Made by a program: the position numbers and the translations under genes. Below the pieces are notes generated by a model that was not told the origin of the DNA, did not search any database, and saw only the letters and a program-made list of their open reading frames with translations. Positions 36,211 to 44,437 of a DNA stretch of 64,000 nucleotides are shown one piece after another; positions within the stretch are counted from its first letter, which is position 1, and each line of letters starts with the position of its first letter. The DNA is from Flavobacterium sp. CS20 (GTDB lineage: Bacteria > Bacteroidota > Bacteroidia > Flavobacteriales > Flavobacteriaceae), in assembly GCF_018080005.1 (NCBI RefSeq), contig NZ_CP073015.1:558001-622000 (forward strand), given 5' to 3'.

Positions 36211-36639
36211 TCAAACTTCCAGAAACTTGTCTTGTTCTTCAGGCTTGGGCATCGGGCAAGTTTCTTTTTTGCCGAACCATTTGTAGCGATTGTGAGCGAT
36301 AAAGTCGTAAAAAAAATCTCTAAACCCACGAGGTAAATAGACAAAAACAGAAAGAATAGGGTAGAAAGAGTTTAAATTTTTAGCAATTTCAAGAGTCGCA
36401 TTAGATTTGATATAATAAGCTTCACCAGGCTGAATTAGGATGATAGAATCTATTTTTTGGGTATCAATACCTCGAGATTTAGTAAGTGATTGTCCGAGTT
36501 GAGATTGTAATGAGGCAAACCGATACAAATCCTTTTTGTCGTGTTTTATGATAAATCGAACGGAGTTGTTACAAAAATTGCAAACCCCATCAAATAAAAC
36601 AATGTGTTTTCCTTTAGGTAATTCAGGGTCTTTGTTCAT
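36211..36639 (-). CDS. DCC family thiol-disulfide oxidoreductase
   Basis: A 142-residue protein of the DUF393/DCC family. The name-giving motif is DGVCNFCNN with Cys20 and Cys23 in a CxxC near the start, followed by VRFIIKHDK and RFASLQSQLG. Family members are thioredoxin-like and of poorly known role. It overlaps the mutS2 stop by four bases, so it is the second gene of a mutS2 operon. Confidence 0.88.
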   Translation of the reverse strand: MNKDPELPKGKHIVLFDGVCNFCNNSVRFIIKHDKKDLYRFASLQSQLGQSLTKSRGIDTQKIDSIILIQPGEAYYIKSNATLEIAKNLNSFYPILSVFVYLPRGFRDFFYDFIAHNRYKWFGKKETCPMPKPEEQDKFLEV

Positions 36640-38804
36640 TTTGCAGATTTTACCGGTTCTAATAAATCAGGTTCAACAGAAGTTGTAAAGATACCATAAT
36701 TCACAATAGCTTTGTTTTTTTCAAAGCGATCTATTGTTCCAACAGCCTTACCGTCGTGCATTCTTACGCTGTCACCTACGTGCAATTTTGGTTTTGGTTT
36801 GGGTGGTTTTTGAGCTTCTTTTTGTTTTTCTTTTTTCTTTTTTTCACGAATGTTGCCTATGTGCTTGAGCATTTCTTTTTCAGCTCTTGCTTTTTCTCTT
36901 TTGTTTTGTAAACGCTCTTTTTTGTTGAAGTTTTTACGTTTGGCGTTTTCTTTTTCAATTAAGGATAAAAATTCACTGATGAGTTTTTTCTTATTTTTAT
37001 GGCTAAAATAGCGTTCACTCATATTATTGAGTTTTTGCCCGAGATTAATCATTTTTTGATTGTTGTCGTACAAGGTTTGAAACTGCTCAAGTTTTTTTTG
37101 TAATTTTTCATTTATTGCATCTAAACGTTTTTGCTCTTGGTCTGCTTGTTCAGCTTTTGAAGAAAATTTTGTCTTGGTTTGATTCAGTTCTCTTCGTTCT
37201 TGCTGAAGCTTGGCAATACTTTTGTCAAAGCGTAATTTGCCACGTTCTACTTTTTTCTTAGACCGATTGATTAGGCTATAAGGAATACCATTTTTTTGAG
37301 CCACTTCAAAGGTAAACGAACTGCCAGCTTCTCCTGTTTTTAGTTTAAATATAGGTTGTAACTTTTGGCTGTCAAACATCATATTGGCGTTGGTTATGCC
37401 ATCGGTTTCGGTTGCCATCTTTTTTAAGTTAGCATAATGCGTGGTGATAATGCCATAAGCTCCTTTTTCGTAAAAGACTTCCAAAAAAGTTTCAGCCAAA
37501 GCACCGCCGAGCTCAGGGTCAGTTCCAGTGCCAAACTCATCGATGAGAAATAGGGTTTTGTCATTACATATTTTGAGAAACCTACACATATTTTTTAGCC
37601 GATAGCTGTAGGTGCTCAGTTGGTTTTCTATGCTTTGATTGTCGCCAATATCGGTTATAATATTATCAAAGAAGCAAACTTGACTGTATTCGTGAACGAG
37701 AATCAAAATGCCACTTTGAAGCATTAATTGAAGTAAACCAACAGTTTTGAGTGTGATACTTTTTCCACCAGCATTTGGACCAGAAATGATTACAATTTTT
37801 TGCTCGTCATTTAGTTTGATATCTTGTGGATAAGTTTTTTTATTAGTTTGTTGATTAGATATCAATAGCAAAGGATGATAAGCATCTTTTAAAAACATAG
37901 ATTTTTCATCTGAAATTTTAGGCATAATACCATTTATCTCATCAGCATATCGTTTTTTAGCATAAACTAAATCTAAATCACTCAAGACTTCTGTGTATTG
38001 TTTAAGCAGGTTTTTAAAAGGTCTTATTTTTTCGGTAAGTTGTTTTAAAATTCTATTTTTTTCTTGTGCCTCATCAGCTATCAAACTCAATAGTTTTCTG
38101 GTATGTATATCAGTTGATTCAGGCTGGATATAAACAATGCTACCTGTTTTTGATTGCCCTAAAACTTTGCCATTTACTTTTCGTCTATACATGGCTTTAA
38201 CAGCTAATGTGCGAATGTTTTCAACCAAACTTTCTTTAATATCAGCTAAGTAACCCTGAGATTGGTATTGGCTTAAAGCTTTTGTAAAGCTGGATCCGAT
38301 TTTGCTTCTATTGACCTGAATTTCTTGTCGAATTATAGACAAGTTTTCGCTAGCGTTATCTTTAATTTCGCCAAAACGATTTATAATAGCATTTACTTCA
38401 TCTATTATTGTTGTGGTGTAATATATTTTTGAAAATTTATGATAGAGTTGAGGGTAAGTGTCCTGATATTTTTTAAAGTAATCAATTAAATCATTAGTGG
38501 TATTTGAAATATTTTTGAATTTTATAAAAGAATCTTCTTCTAAAATGCTACCTTCAAGAGATAGGCGTTTTAGTCCAGTTGATATATCATCAAAACCATG
38601 TTTAGGAATGCTTTTGTCTTCATATTGCGAGGCTTGATATTCTGTAACTTCTTGAAGTGCATTAATAATTTTTTTTGGGGTCTTAAAAGGTTTTAAATTG
38701 CGTGCTTTATGTTTTCCTAATTCGGTAACACAAAAATTTTTAATTTGCAAACAAACCTCTTTAAATTCAAGATCGTCTAAGGTTTTTGATGAAATTTGAG
38801 ACAT
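36636..38804 (-). CDS. mutS2: MutS2-family ATPase, without a recognisable Smr domain
   Basis: A 722-residue MutS-like ATPase. I start at the ATG of MSQISSKTLDD; the frame extends further but overlaps a promoter. The core and clamp regions are followed by the ATPase domain with Walker A GPNAGGKSITLK (about residues 337-348) and FLIDEFGTGTDPELGG. A long coiled coil (about 500-650) is very Lys/Glu rich. The protein ends in a small beta domain (HVGDSVRMHDGKAVG) and lacks the C-terminal Smr nuclease domain of many MutS2 proteins. Family roles are anti-recombination and rescue of collided ribosomes. Which applies here is open. Confidence 0.9.
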   Translation of the reverse strand: MSQISSKTLDDLEFKEVCLQIKNFCVTELGKHKARNLKPFKTPKKIINALQEVTEYQASQYEDKSIPKHGFDDISTGLKRLSLEGSILEEDSFIKFKNISNTTNDLIDYFKKYQDTYPQLYHKFSKIYYTTTIIDEVNAIINRFGEIKDNASENLSIIRQEIQVNRSKIGSSFTKALSQYQSQGYLADIKESLVENIRTLAVKAMYRRKVNGKVLGQSKTGSIVYIQPESTDIHTRKLLSLIADEAQEKNRILKQLTEKIRPFKNLLKQYTEVLSDLDLVYAKKRYADEINGIMPKISDEKSMFLKDAYHPLLLISNQQTNKKTYPQDIKLNDEQKIVIISGPNAGGKSITLKTVGLLQLMLQSGILILVHEYSQVCFFDNIITDIGDNQSIENQLSTYSYRLKNMCRFLKICNDKTLFLIDEFGTGTDPELGGALAETFLEVFYEKGAYGIITTHYANLKKMATETDGITNANMMFDSQKLQPIFKLKTGEAGSSFTFEVAQKNGIPYSLINRSKKKVERGKLRFDKSIAKLQQERRELNQTKTKFSSKAEQADQEQKRLDAINEKLQKKLEQFQTLYDNNQKMINLGQKLNNMSERYFSHKNKKKLISEFLSLIEKENAKRKNFNKKERLQNKREKARAEKEMLKHIGNIREKKKKEKQKEAQKPPKPKPKLHVGDSVRMHDGKAVGTIDRFEKNKAIVNYGIFTTSVEPDLLEPVKSAK

Positions 38805-38829
38805 AAATGTTTTCAGCTTCTTAATTTTA

Positions 38830-38837
38830 CAAAAATA
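38830..38837 (-). promoter_or_regulatory. -7 promoter element TATTTTTG for mutS2
   Basis: An exact minus-strand TAnnTTTG match 25 bases before the chosen mutS2 ATG, and only nine bases from the divergent ung start. Confidence 0.5.
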
Positions 38838-38846
38838 CATATAAAG

Positions 38847-39512
38847 ATGAAGGTTAATATTGAAACCCATTGGAAAAAAATATTAAAAGATGAATTCCAA
38901 AAGCCTTATTTTCAAAATTTAGTTGAGTTTGTTAAAGATGAATATCAACAATACATTTGTTACCCTAAAGGTAAAGATATTTTTAAGGCTTTTGAATTAT
39001 GCCCTTTTCCAAAGGTGAAAGTTGTGATTTTAGGACAAGATCCTTACCATGGTCCAGGTCAAGCTCATGGGCTTTGTTTTTCTGTACCTGATGGTGTAAG
39101 TAAACCACCATCGTTAGAAAATATTTTTAAATCCATACAACAAGATTTAGGAAAAGAGATTCCCAATAGCGGTGATTTGTCATCTTGGGCCAAACAAGGG
39201 GTTTTGTTGTTGAATGCAACCTTGACGGTTCGAGCTCATCAAGCAGGAAGCCATCAAAACAAAGGTTGGGAAAGCTTTACTAATACAGTAATTTCAAAAC
39301 TGTCTGAAAATCATGAAAATTTAGTCTTTATGCTTTGGGGCGGTTTTGCAAAGAGAAAATCTACATTAATTGACAAACAGAAACATTTGGTTTTGACTTC
39401 AGGGCATCCATCGCCTTTAAGTGCTAATAGAGGCTATTGGTTTGGTCATAAGCACTTTAGCGAAGCCAATAATTATTTGTTAGAAAACAATAAGTCGACC
39501 ATAGAGTGGTAG
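38847..39512 (+). CDS. ung: Uracil-DNA glycosylase
   Basis: A 221-residue family 1 enzyme that removes uracil from DNA. GQDPYHGPGQAHGL carries the catalytic Asp and the water-activating loop, and GHPSPLSANRG carries the catalytic His. The start is the ATG of MKVNIETHW; the frame extends upstream only into the mutS2 region. It diverges from mutS2, with both starts only 42 bases apart. Confidence 0.95.
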   Translation: MKVNIETHWKKILKDEFQKPYFQNLVEFVKDEYQQYICYPKGKDIFKAFELCPFPKVKVVILGQDPYHGPGQAHGLCFSVPDGVSKPPSLENIFKSIQQDLGKEIPNSGDLSSWAKQGVLLLNATLTVRAHQAGSHQNKGWESFTNTVISKLSENHENLVFMLWGGFAKRKSTLIDKQKHLVLTSGHPSPLSANRGYWFGHKHFSEANNYLLENNKSTIEW

Positions 39513-39568
39513 TGATAAAATATAGCTTTAAATTGCAAATTTTGGTTTGTGTTTGCCTTGTTAATACT

Positions 39569-39576
39569 TATTTTTG
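39569..39576 (+). promoter_or_regulatory. -7 promoter element TATTTTTG for prfB
   Basis: An exact TAnnTTTG match 14 bases before the prfB ATG. Confidence 0.5.
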
Positions 39577-39590
39577 TTAAAAAACTACAT

Positions 39591-40698
39591 ATGTCTTACC
39601 AAGAAAAAATAAGCGATTTAAAAAAAAGACTAACGGCCTTAAACCAATATCTTTGACTTAGATCAAAAAAAAATTGAAATAGCTAACAAAGAAGAAAAAA
39701 CCCTGACGCCAGGGTTTTGGGATAACCCACAAGAAGCTCAATCATTAATGCAAGAAATCAACGAGCTAAAGTCTTGGGTTGATGGCTACAACAACATCAA
39801 ACAAAATATAGAAGAGCTTGAAGTTTTAGTAGAGCTTTACAACGATGGCGATGCTTCAGAAAAAGATATTGATAAGCAATACCAAAACATAAAATCTAGT
39901 TTAGAAGCCTTAGAATTTAAAAATATGCTTTCTGGAGAAAGCGATAAACTCACAGCTGTTTTGCAAATAACTGCTGGAGCAGGCGGTACCGAAAGTTGTG
40001 ATTGGGCTGAAATGCTTATGCGAATGTATATGCGTTGGGCAGAAAGAAAAGGCTATAAGCTTAAAGAATTAAACTATCAAGAAGGTGATGTTGCTGGCGT
40101 AAAAACAGTAACTATAGAAATTGAAGGTCAATATGCTTTTGGTTGGTTGAAAGGAGAAAATGGCGTACACAGATTAGTAAGAATTTCACCATTTGATAGC
40201 AATGCCAAACGCCATACTTCATTTGCTTCTGTGTATGTTTATCCACTTATAGACAAAAGCATCAATATTGAAATTAATCCAGCCGATATAAGTTGGGATT
40301 TTGCAAGATCTAGTGGAGCTGGTGGTCAGAACGTCAATAAAGTTGAAACTAAAGCTATTTTAACCCATCATCCAACAGGTATTGTGGTTACCAATTCAGA
40401 AACGCGCTCGCAATTAGAAAATCGAGAAAAAGCTATGCAAATGTTGAAGTCTCAACTCTATGAAATTGAAATTCAAAAACAACAAGCAGAACGAAAAGAA
40501 ATAGAATCAGACAAAAAATCTATTGAATGGGGTTCACAAATTAGAAATTATGTCATGCATCCATACAAACTGGTCAAAGACGTAAGAACTAACCACGAAA
40601 CCGCAAATGTAGATCGGGTTTTAGATGGTGAAATTGATGACTTTTTAAAATCTTATTTAATGATGACAGGACAACCAAAAGAAAAAGACACCTTATAA
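39591..40698 (+). CDS. prfB: Peptide chain release factor 2, with programmed +1 frameshift
   Basis: RF2 recognises UGA and UAA stop codons. The gene starts at an ATG and reads MSYQEKISDLKKRL to a Leu codon followed by an in-frame TGA at 39654-39656. A +1 shift on CTTTGAC (39651-39657) continues with DLDQKKIEIA to give about 368 residues. The recoding site TATCTTTGAC is the same as in well-known prfB genes and autoregulates RF2. The usual AGGGGG stimulator is absent; ACCAA occupies its place. The RF2 motif is SPF in RISPFDSNAKR and the catalytic GGQ is in SSGAGGQNVNKVE. Confidence 0.95.
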
Positions 40699-40913
40699 AT
40701 CATGTGTAAAGTGATATAAAAAATGAATGTTTAATGAACTGATTAGATCAGAGATTATATAGAAAATTAATAGCTGATTTTTAGTTTTAAATTTGGGTAT
40801 TTAAGACCATTGAAATTATGTATATTTGAATTTGATTTTAAAAGTATAAGTTTTAATATTTGAATCGTTTTTCAGAAGTATCAATACAATTATTCTAAAT
40901 TTTCAATTCTTAA

Positions 40914-41750
40914 ATGCCTATCATAACACTAACTACAGATTTTGGATTAAAAGATCACTCCGTAGCCGCTGTTAAAGGTGCTTTGTATTCAGAAATAGAA
41001 GATACTGTTGTTATAGATATTTCACATCAAATTTCCCCGTTTAATATTATAGAAGCGACTTATATCATTAAAAATGCCTACCACAATTTTCCAGAAGGAA
41101 GTATTCATATCATAGGTGTTGATGCCGAATTAACACCAGAAAATAAACACATAGCCGTATATTTAGACAATCATTATTTCATTTGTGCCAACAATGGTAT
41201 AGTTTCCTTAATCACTTCTGAAATCAAGCCAGATAAAATAGTTGAAATCAATATTCACAAAACTTTAGATACCAGCTTTACAGTTTTAGATATTTTTGTA
41301 AAAGTAGCAGGACATATTTTAAGAGGTGGTAAATTAGAAATTATTGGTAAGCCAATAGAAACTTTAAAACAAATAAAATATATAGAACCACAAATTAATG
41401 CTCTTGAAAATCAGCTTATCGGTCATGTTGTTTATATTGATAATTTTGGGAATGTTATTACTAATATTAAAAAGACTTTCTTTGAACCTTTAGTTAAAGG
41501 TCGTAAATTTGTTATAAGCGTTAGGCATGTTGAATTTAAAGAAATTTATGAAACCTATAGCGATGCTATAAATTTTGATTTACCACCCCAAAAAAGAGGT
41601 GACTCAGGAAAAAAAATAGCCATATTTAACGCTTCGGGATATTTAGAGTTAGCTATTTATAAAAGCAATCCTCATCGAACAGGTGGGGCATCATCTCTGC
41701 TTGGACTTGATATGATGGATACTATAACAATAAACTTTTATGATGATTAA
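40914..41750 (+). CDS. SAM hydroxide adenosyltransferase-like protein (DUF62 family)
   Basis: A 278-residue protein of the S-adenosylmethionine hydrolase/halogenase-like family. The N-terminal ITLTTDFGLKDHSVAAVKG and VIDISHQISPFNI are the family signatures. In place of the common DPGVGTxRR and TFHGRD stretches it has GVDAELTPENKH and TSFTVLDIF, so the Arg and His of the described Asp-Arg-His triad are not obvious. Classical members split SAM with water into adenosine and methionine. It starts a run with an ABM gene and gldF-gldG; its end overlaps the ABM start by 11 bases. Confidence 0.82.
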   Translation: MPIITLTTDFGLKDHSVAAVKGALYSEIEDTVVIDISHQISPFNIIEATYIIKNAYHNFPEGSIHIIGVDAELTPENKHIAVYLDNHYFICANNGIVSLITSEIKPDKIVEINIHKTLDTSFTVLDIFVKVAGHILRGGKLEIIGKPIETLKQIKYIEPQINALENQLIGHVVYIDNFGNVITNIKKTFFEPLVKGRKFVISVRHVEFKEIYETYSDAINFDLPPQKRGDSGKKIAIFNASGYLELAIYKSNPHRTGGASSLLGLDMMDTITINFYDD

Positions 41751-42039
41751 ACGAATTGTAAAACTAGAATTTGAAACAAAATATATAGAAGAATTCCAAC
41801 GTTTTTTTGAGGAAAATAAAACTAAAATTCGAAATTTTGAGGGTTGCGAACATTTAGAATTATGGCAAGATATCAATGATAAATCTAGGTTTATGACCTA
41901 TAGTTATTGGCAATCTGAAAACGACTTGAACCAATACAGGCATTCAGATTTGTTCAAAAATGTTTACTATAAAACCAAAGCGATGTTTGCAAAAAAACCA
42001 CAAGCTTGGAGTGTAAACACAATTGTGAAATTAAATTAA
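41740..42039 (+). CDS. Antibiotic biosynthesis monooxygenase (ABM) domain protein
   Basis: A 99-residue ferredoxin-like fold protein. MIKRIVKLEF, GCEHLELWQDIND and FMTYSYWQSENDLNQYRHS match ABM-domain small proteins, which act as cofactor-free oxygenases or heme-binding proteins. It begins with two ATG codons in a row, inside the end of the SAM hydroxide adenosyltransferase-like gene. gldF follows after six bases. The gene order suggests co-transcription, not necessarily a role in motility. Confidence 0.82.
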   Translation: MMIKRIVKLEFETKYIEEFQRFFEENKTKIRNFEGCEHLELWQDINDKSRFMTYSYWQSENDLNQYRHSDLFKNVYYKTKAMFAKKPQAWSVNTIVKLN

Positions 42040-42045
42040 ACAGAA

Positions 42046-42777
42046 ATGTTTGCAATTTTAAAAAAAGAGTTCTTTAGTTTTTTTAGCTCAATCTTGGGCA
42101 TTTTAGTCATATTAGTTTTTTTAATTGTTAGCGGTTTAACTTTGTGGGTTTTTGATACACCTTATAATATTTATAATGTCGCTTATGCCGATTTGACTTT
42201 GTTTTTTGAGTTGGTACCGTGGGTGTTTTTGTTTTTAATTCCAGGTATTTGTATGAAGAGTTTTTCAGAAGAACAACGCCAAGGCACTTTAGAATTATTA
42301 CTTACAAAACCTGTGAGCATCAATCAGCTAATTTTTGGAAAATATTTAGGAGCTTTGGCTTTAAGCATAATCGCAATTATACCGACATTGATTTATATAC
42401 TGAGTATTTACAACCTCTCTAAAACTCCTGAAAATATTGATTTTGGTGCTATTGTCGCTTCATACTTTGGTTTGTTTCTTTTAATCAAGGTTTACACAGC
42501 CATAGGTATTTTTTCTTCTACATTAAGTCATAACCAATTAGTGGCTTTTATAGTGGCTGTAGTGATATGTCTTTTTGTTTACTATGGGTTTTATGCCTTA
42601 TCAAGTTCTGGAATTTTTGGGGTTGATATTTTTATTTTTGAATATTTAAGCCTAAAGTTTCATTATAAATCTATGATGCGAGGCGTCTTAGATACCAGAG
42701 ATATATTTTACTTCTTGTCGATGTGGTTGTTTTTTATGATACTCACTCAATGGCGTTTAAAAACTTTAAAAATATAA
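42046..42777 (+). CDS. gldF: Gliding motility-associated ABC transporter permease GldF
   Basis: A 243-residue inner-membrane permease with six membrane segments. FLIPGICMKSFSEEQRQGTL followed by ELLLTKPVS is the ABC-2-type permease signature found in GldF. With GldA (ATPase) and GldG it forms a transporter required for gliding in Flavobacterium johnsoniae, though its cargo is not established. gldG starts two bases after its stop. gldA is not in this window. Confidence 0.92.
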   Translation: MFAILKKEFFSFFSSILGILVILVFLIVSGLTLWVFDTPYNIYNVAYADLTLFFELVPWVFLFLIPGICMKSFSEEQRQGTLELLLTKPVSINQLIFGKYLGALALSIIAIIPTLIYILSIYNLSKTPENIDFGAIVASYFGLFLLIKVYTAIGIFSSTLSHNQLVAFIVAVVICLFVYYGFYALSSSGIFGVDIFIFEYLSLKFHYKSMMRGVLDTRDIFYFLSMWLFFMILTQWRLKTLKI

Positions 42778-42778
42778 G

Positions 42779-44437
42779 ATGAATATATTTTTCAAACGCT
42801 TTATCATTTATATCCTTTTGTTGATAGTTTTCAACCTGATTTCTTATCATATCTATCAGCGTTTCGATTTTACTTCAGATCAACGCTTTACACTTTCAGA
42901 TGTGAGTCTTAATTATATAGATAAAATAGATAAACCATTGAATATCACAGTGTTTCTGAAAGGTGAAATGAGTGGAGAATTTAAAAGACTGCAACGCGAA
43001 ACTCAATATATTTTAGAAGAATTTAATATTAAAAACCCTCTCATCAAATTTAAACTTGTCAATCCAGTTGGAGAAAACGATGATCCACAGCAAGTTGGTA
43101 ACACTTTTTATCAAAATGGAATGATGCCAGAAAACCTGAGTGTCATGAAAAAAGGAAAATTGACAAAAACCATAATTTTTCCTTGGGCAATTGTCAAATA
43201 TAACCATAAACAAATGCCTGTTCATTTGCTTAACAAGACTTTGAATGCCAGTGTAGAAGATATGATTACTGCTTCAATACAAAACTTAGAATATGCATTT
43301 ACGGATGCAATACTGAAACTAAGTAGAAAGCGAAGTAAAAAAATTGCGGTTATCAGAAGCAAAGGCGAATTAGAAGATAGATATCTAACCGATTTTTTAA
43401 CTGAAGTTAATGATTATTATTTAATAGCACCTTTTTCTCTTGATTCTGTTCAAAATCATCCTGGCAAAGTCTTAAAACAGTTAAATTCATTTGACGCTAT
43501 TATTGAAGCTAAACCCACTAAACCATTCACAGAGAAAGAAATCTATGTGTTAGATCAATACATCATGCAAGGTGGCAGTGCGTTATGGATGACAGAAACC
43601 GTTAATATTGAAAAAGATAGTTTGAAGAAATCCAGTTCGGCAATTGCGTTACCTAGAGATTTAAACTTATTAAATTTATTTTTTAGATATGGTGTGAGAT
43701 TAAATTATGAAATCATTAATGATGTATTTTCTGCACCGATATATCTCTCAACAGGAGAAGCCGAAAATACACAACTAAATCCTTACCCATGGTTTTATGA
43801 ACCTCTTGTAGAACCTAAAATTAAACACCCTATTGTCAGCAATTTAAATGCTGTAAAATTTGAATTTGCTAATAGTATTGATACATTAAAAAACGATATC
43901 AAAAAAACGGTTTTACTTCAAAGCTCTAGACTCTCAAAAAGCGAAGGAACACCGAGAGAAGTTAGTCTTGATCAAATTAATATTAAACCCCAACCTGAAA
44001 TGTATCCCGTTGGTAATTTCCCCTTAGCCGTTTTGCTTGAAGGTAAATTTACTTCAGTTTTTAAAAACCGTATTGCTCCATTTGATTATAAAAATCATAA
44101 AGATACAGGTATATTTACTCGTCAAATTATAATATCTGATGGCGATATTGCCAAAAATGAAATACAAAGAGGAAAACCTTTAAGCTTAGGTTTTGATCGT
44201 TTTACGGGAGAAACTTATGGCAATAAACGGTTTTTGATAAACGCACTAAACTATATGTTAGGTGATAAAGATTTGGTTCTTTTAAGAAATAAAAAAATCA
44301 ATATCCCTAGTTTAGATGCCACAAAAATACAAGCCAATGGCGTGTACTGGCAAGGTTTGAATATTGGCATTGGTATAATTTTAATCCTTGTTTTTGGACT
44401 TGGCATTTTGTGGTATAGAAAAGCAAAATTGCGATGA
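42779..44437 (+). CDS. gldG: Gliding motility-associated ABC transporter substrate-binding component GldG
   Basis: A 552-residue protein with one N-terminal (about residues 8-26) and one C-terminal (about 525-545) membrane segment and a large extracytoplasmic part between. RFDFTSDQRFTLSDVS and NPYPWFYEPLV are recognisable GldG stretches. It follows gldF by one base and overlaps the FAD/Fe-S gene (ATGA). Together with the T9SS cargo proteases it indicates a gliding, T9SS-bearing flavobacterium. Confidence 0.92.
   Translation: MNIFFKRFIIYILLLIVFNLISYHIYQRFDFTSDQRFTLSDVSLNYIDKIDKPLNITVFLKGEMSGEFKRLQRETQYILEEFNIKNPLIKFKLVNPVGENDDPQQVGNTFYQNGMMPENLSVMKKGKLTKTIIFPWAIVKYNHKQMPVHLLNKTLNASVEDMITASIQNLEYAFTDAILKLSRKRSKKIAVIRSKGELEDRYLTDFLTEVNDYYLIAPFSLDSVQNHPGKVLKQLNSFDAIIEAKPTKPFTEKEIYVLDQYIMQGGSALWMTETVNIEKDSLKKSSSAIALPRDLNLLNLFFRYGVRLNYEIINDVFSAPIYLSTGEAENTQLNPYPWFYEPLVEPKIKHPIVSNLNAVKFEFANSIDTLKNDIKKTVLLQSSRLSKSEGTPREVSLDQINIKPQPEMYPVGNFPLAVLLEGKFTSVFKNRIAPFDYKNHKDTGIFTRQIIISDGDIAKNEIQRGKPLSLGFDRFTGETYGNKRFLINALNYMLGDKDLVLLRNKKINIPSLDATKIQANGVYWQGLNIGIGIILILVFGLGILWYRKAKLR

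Noticed and set aside
39591..40698. Frame break near the start of prfB could be a pseudogene
   Set aside because: The CTTTGAC site is the known programmed +1 frameshift of RF2.
40699..40913. Possible regulatory RNA or small gene between prfB and the DUF62 gene
   Set aside because: The gap is AT-rich, with only a TATATTTG at 40821 that lies 85 bases from the next start; no stable hairpin or open frame was seen.
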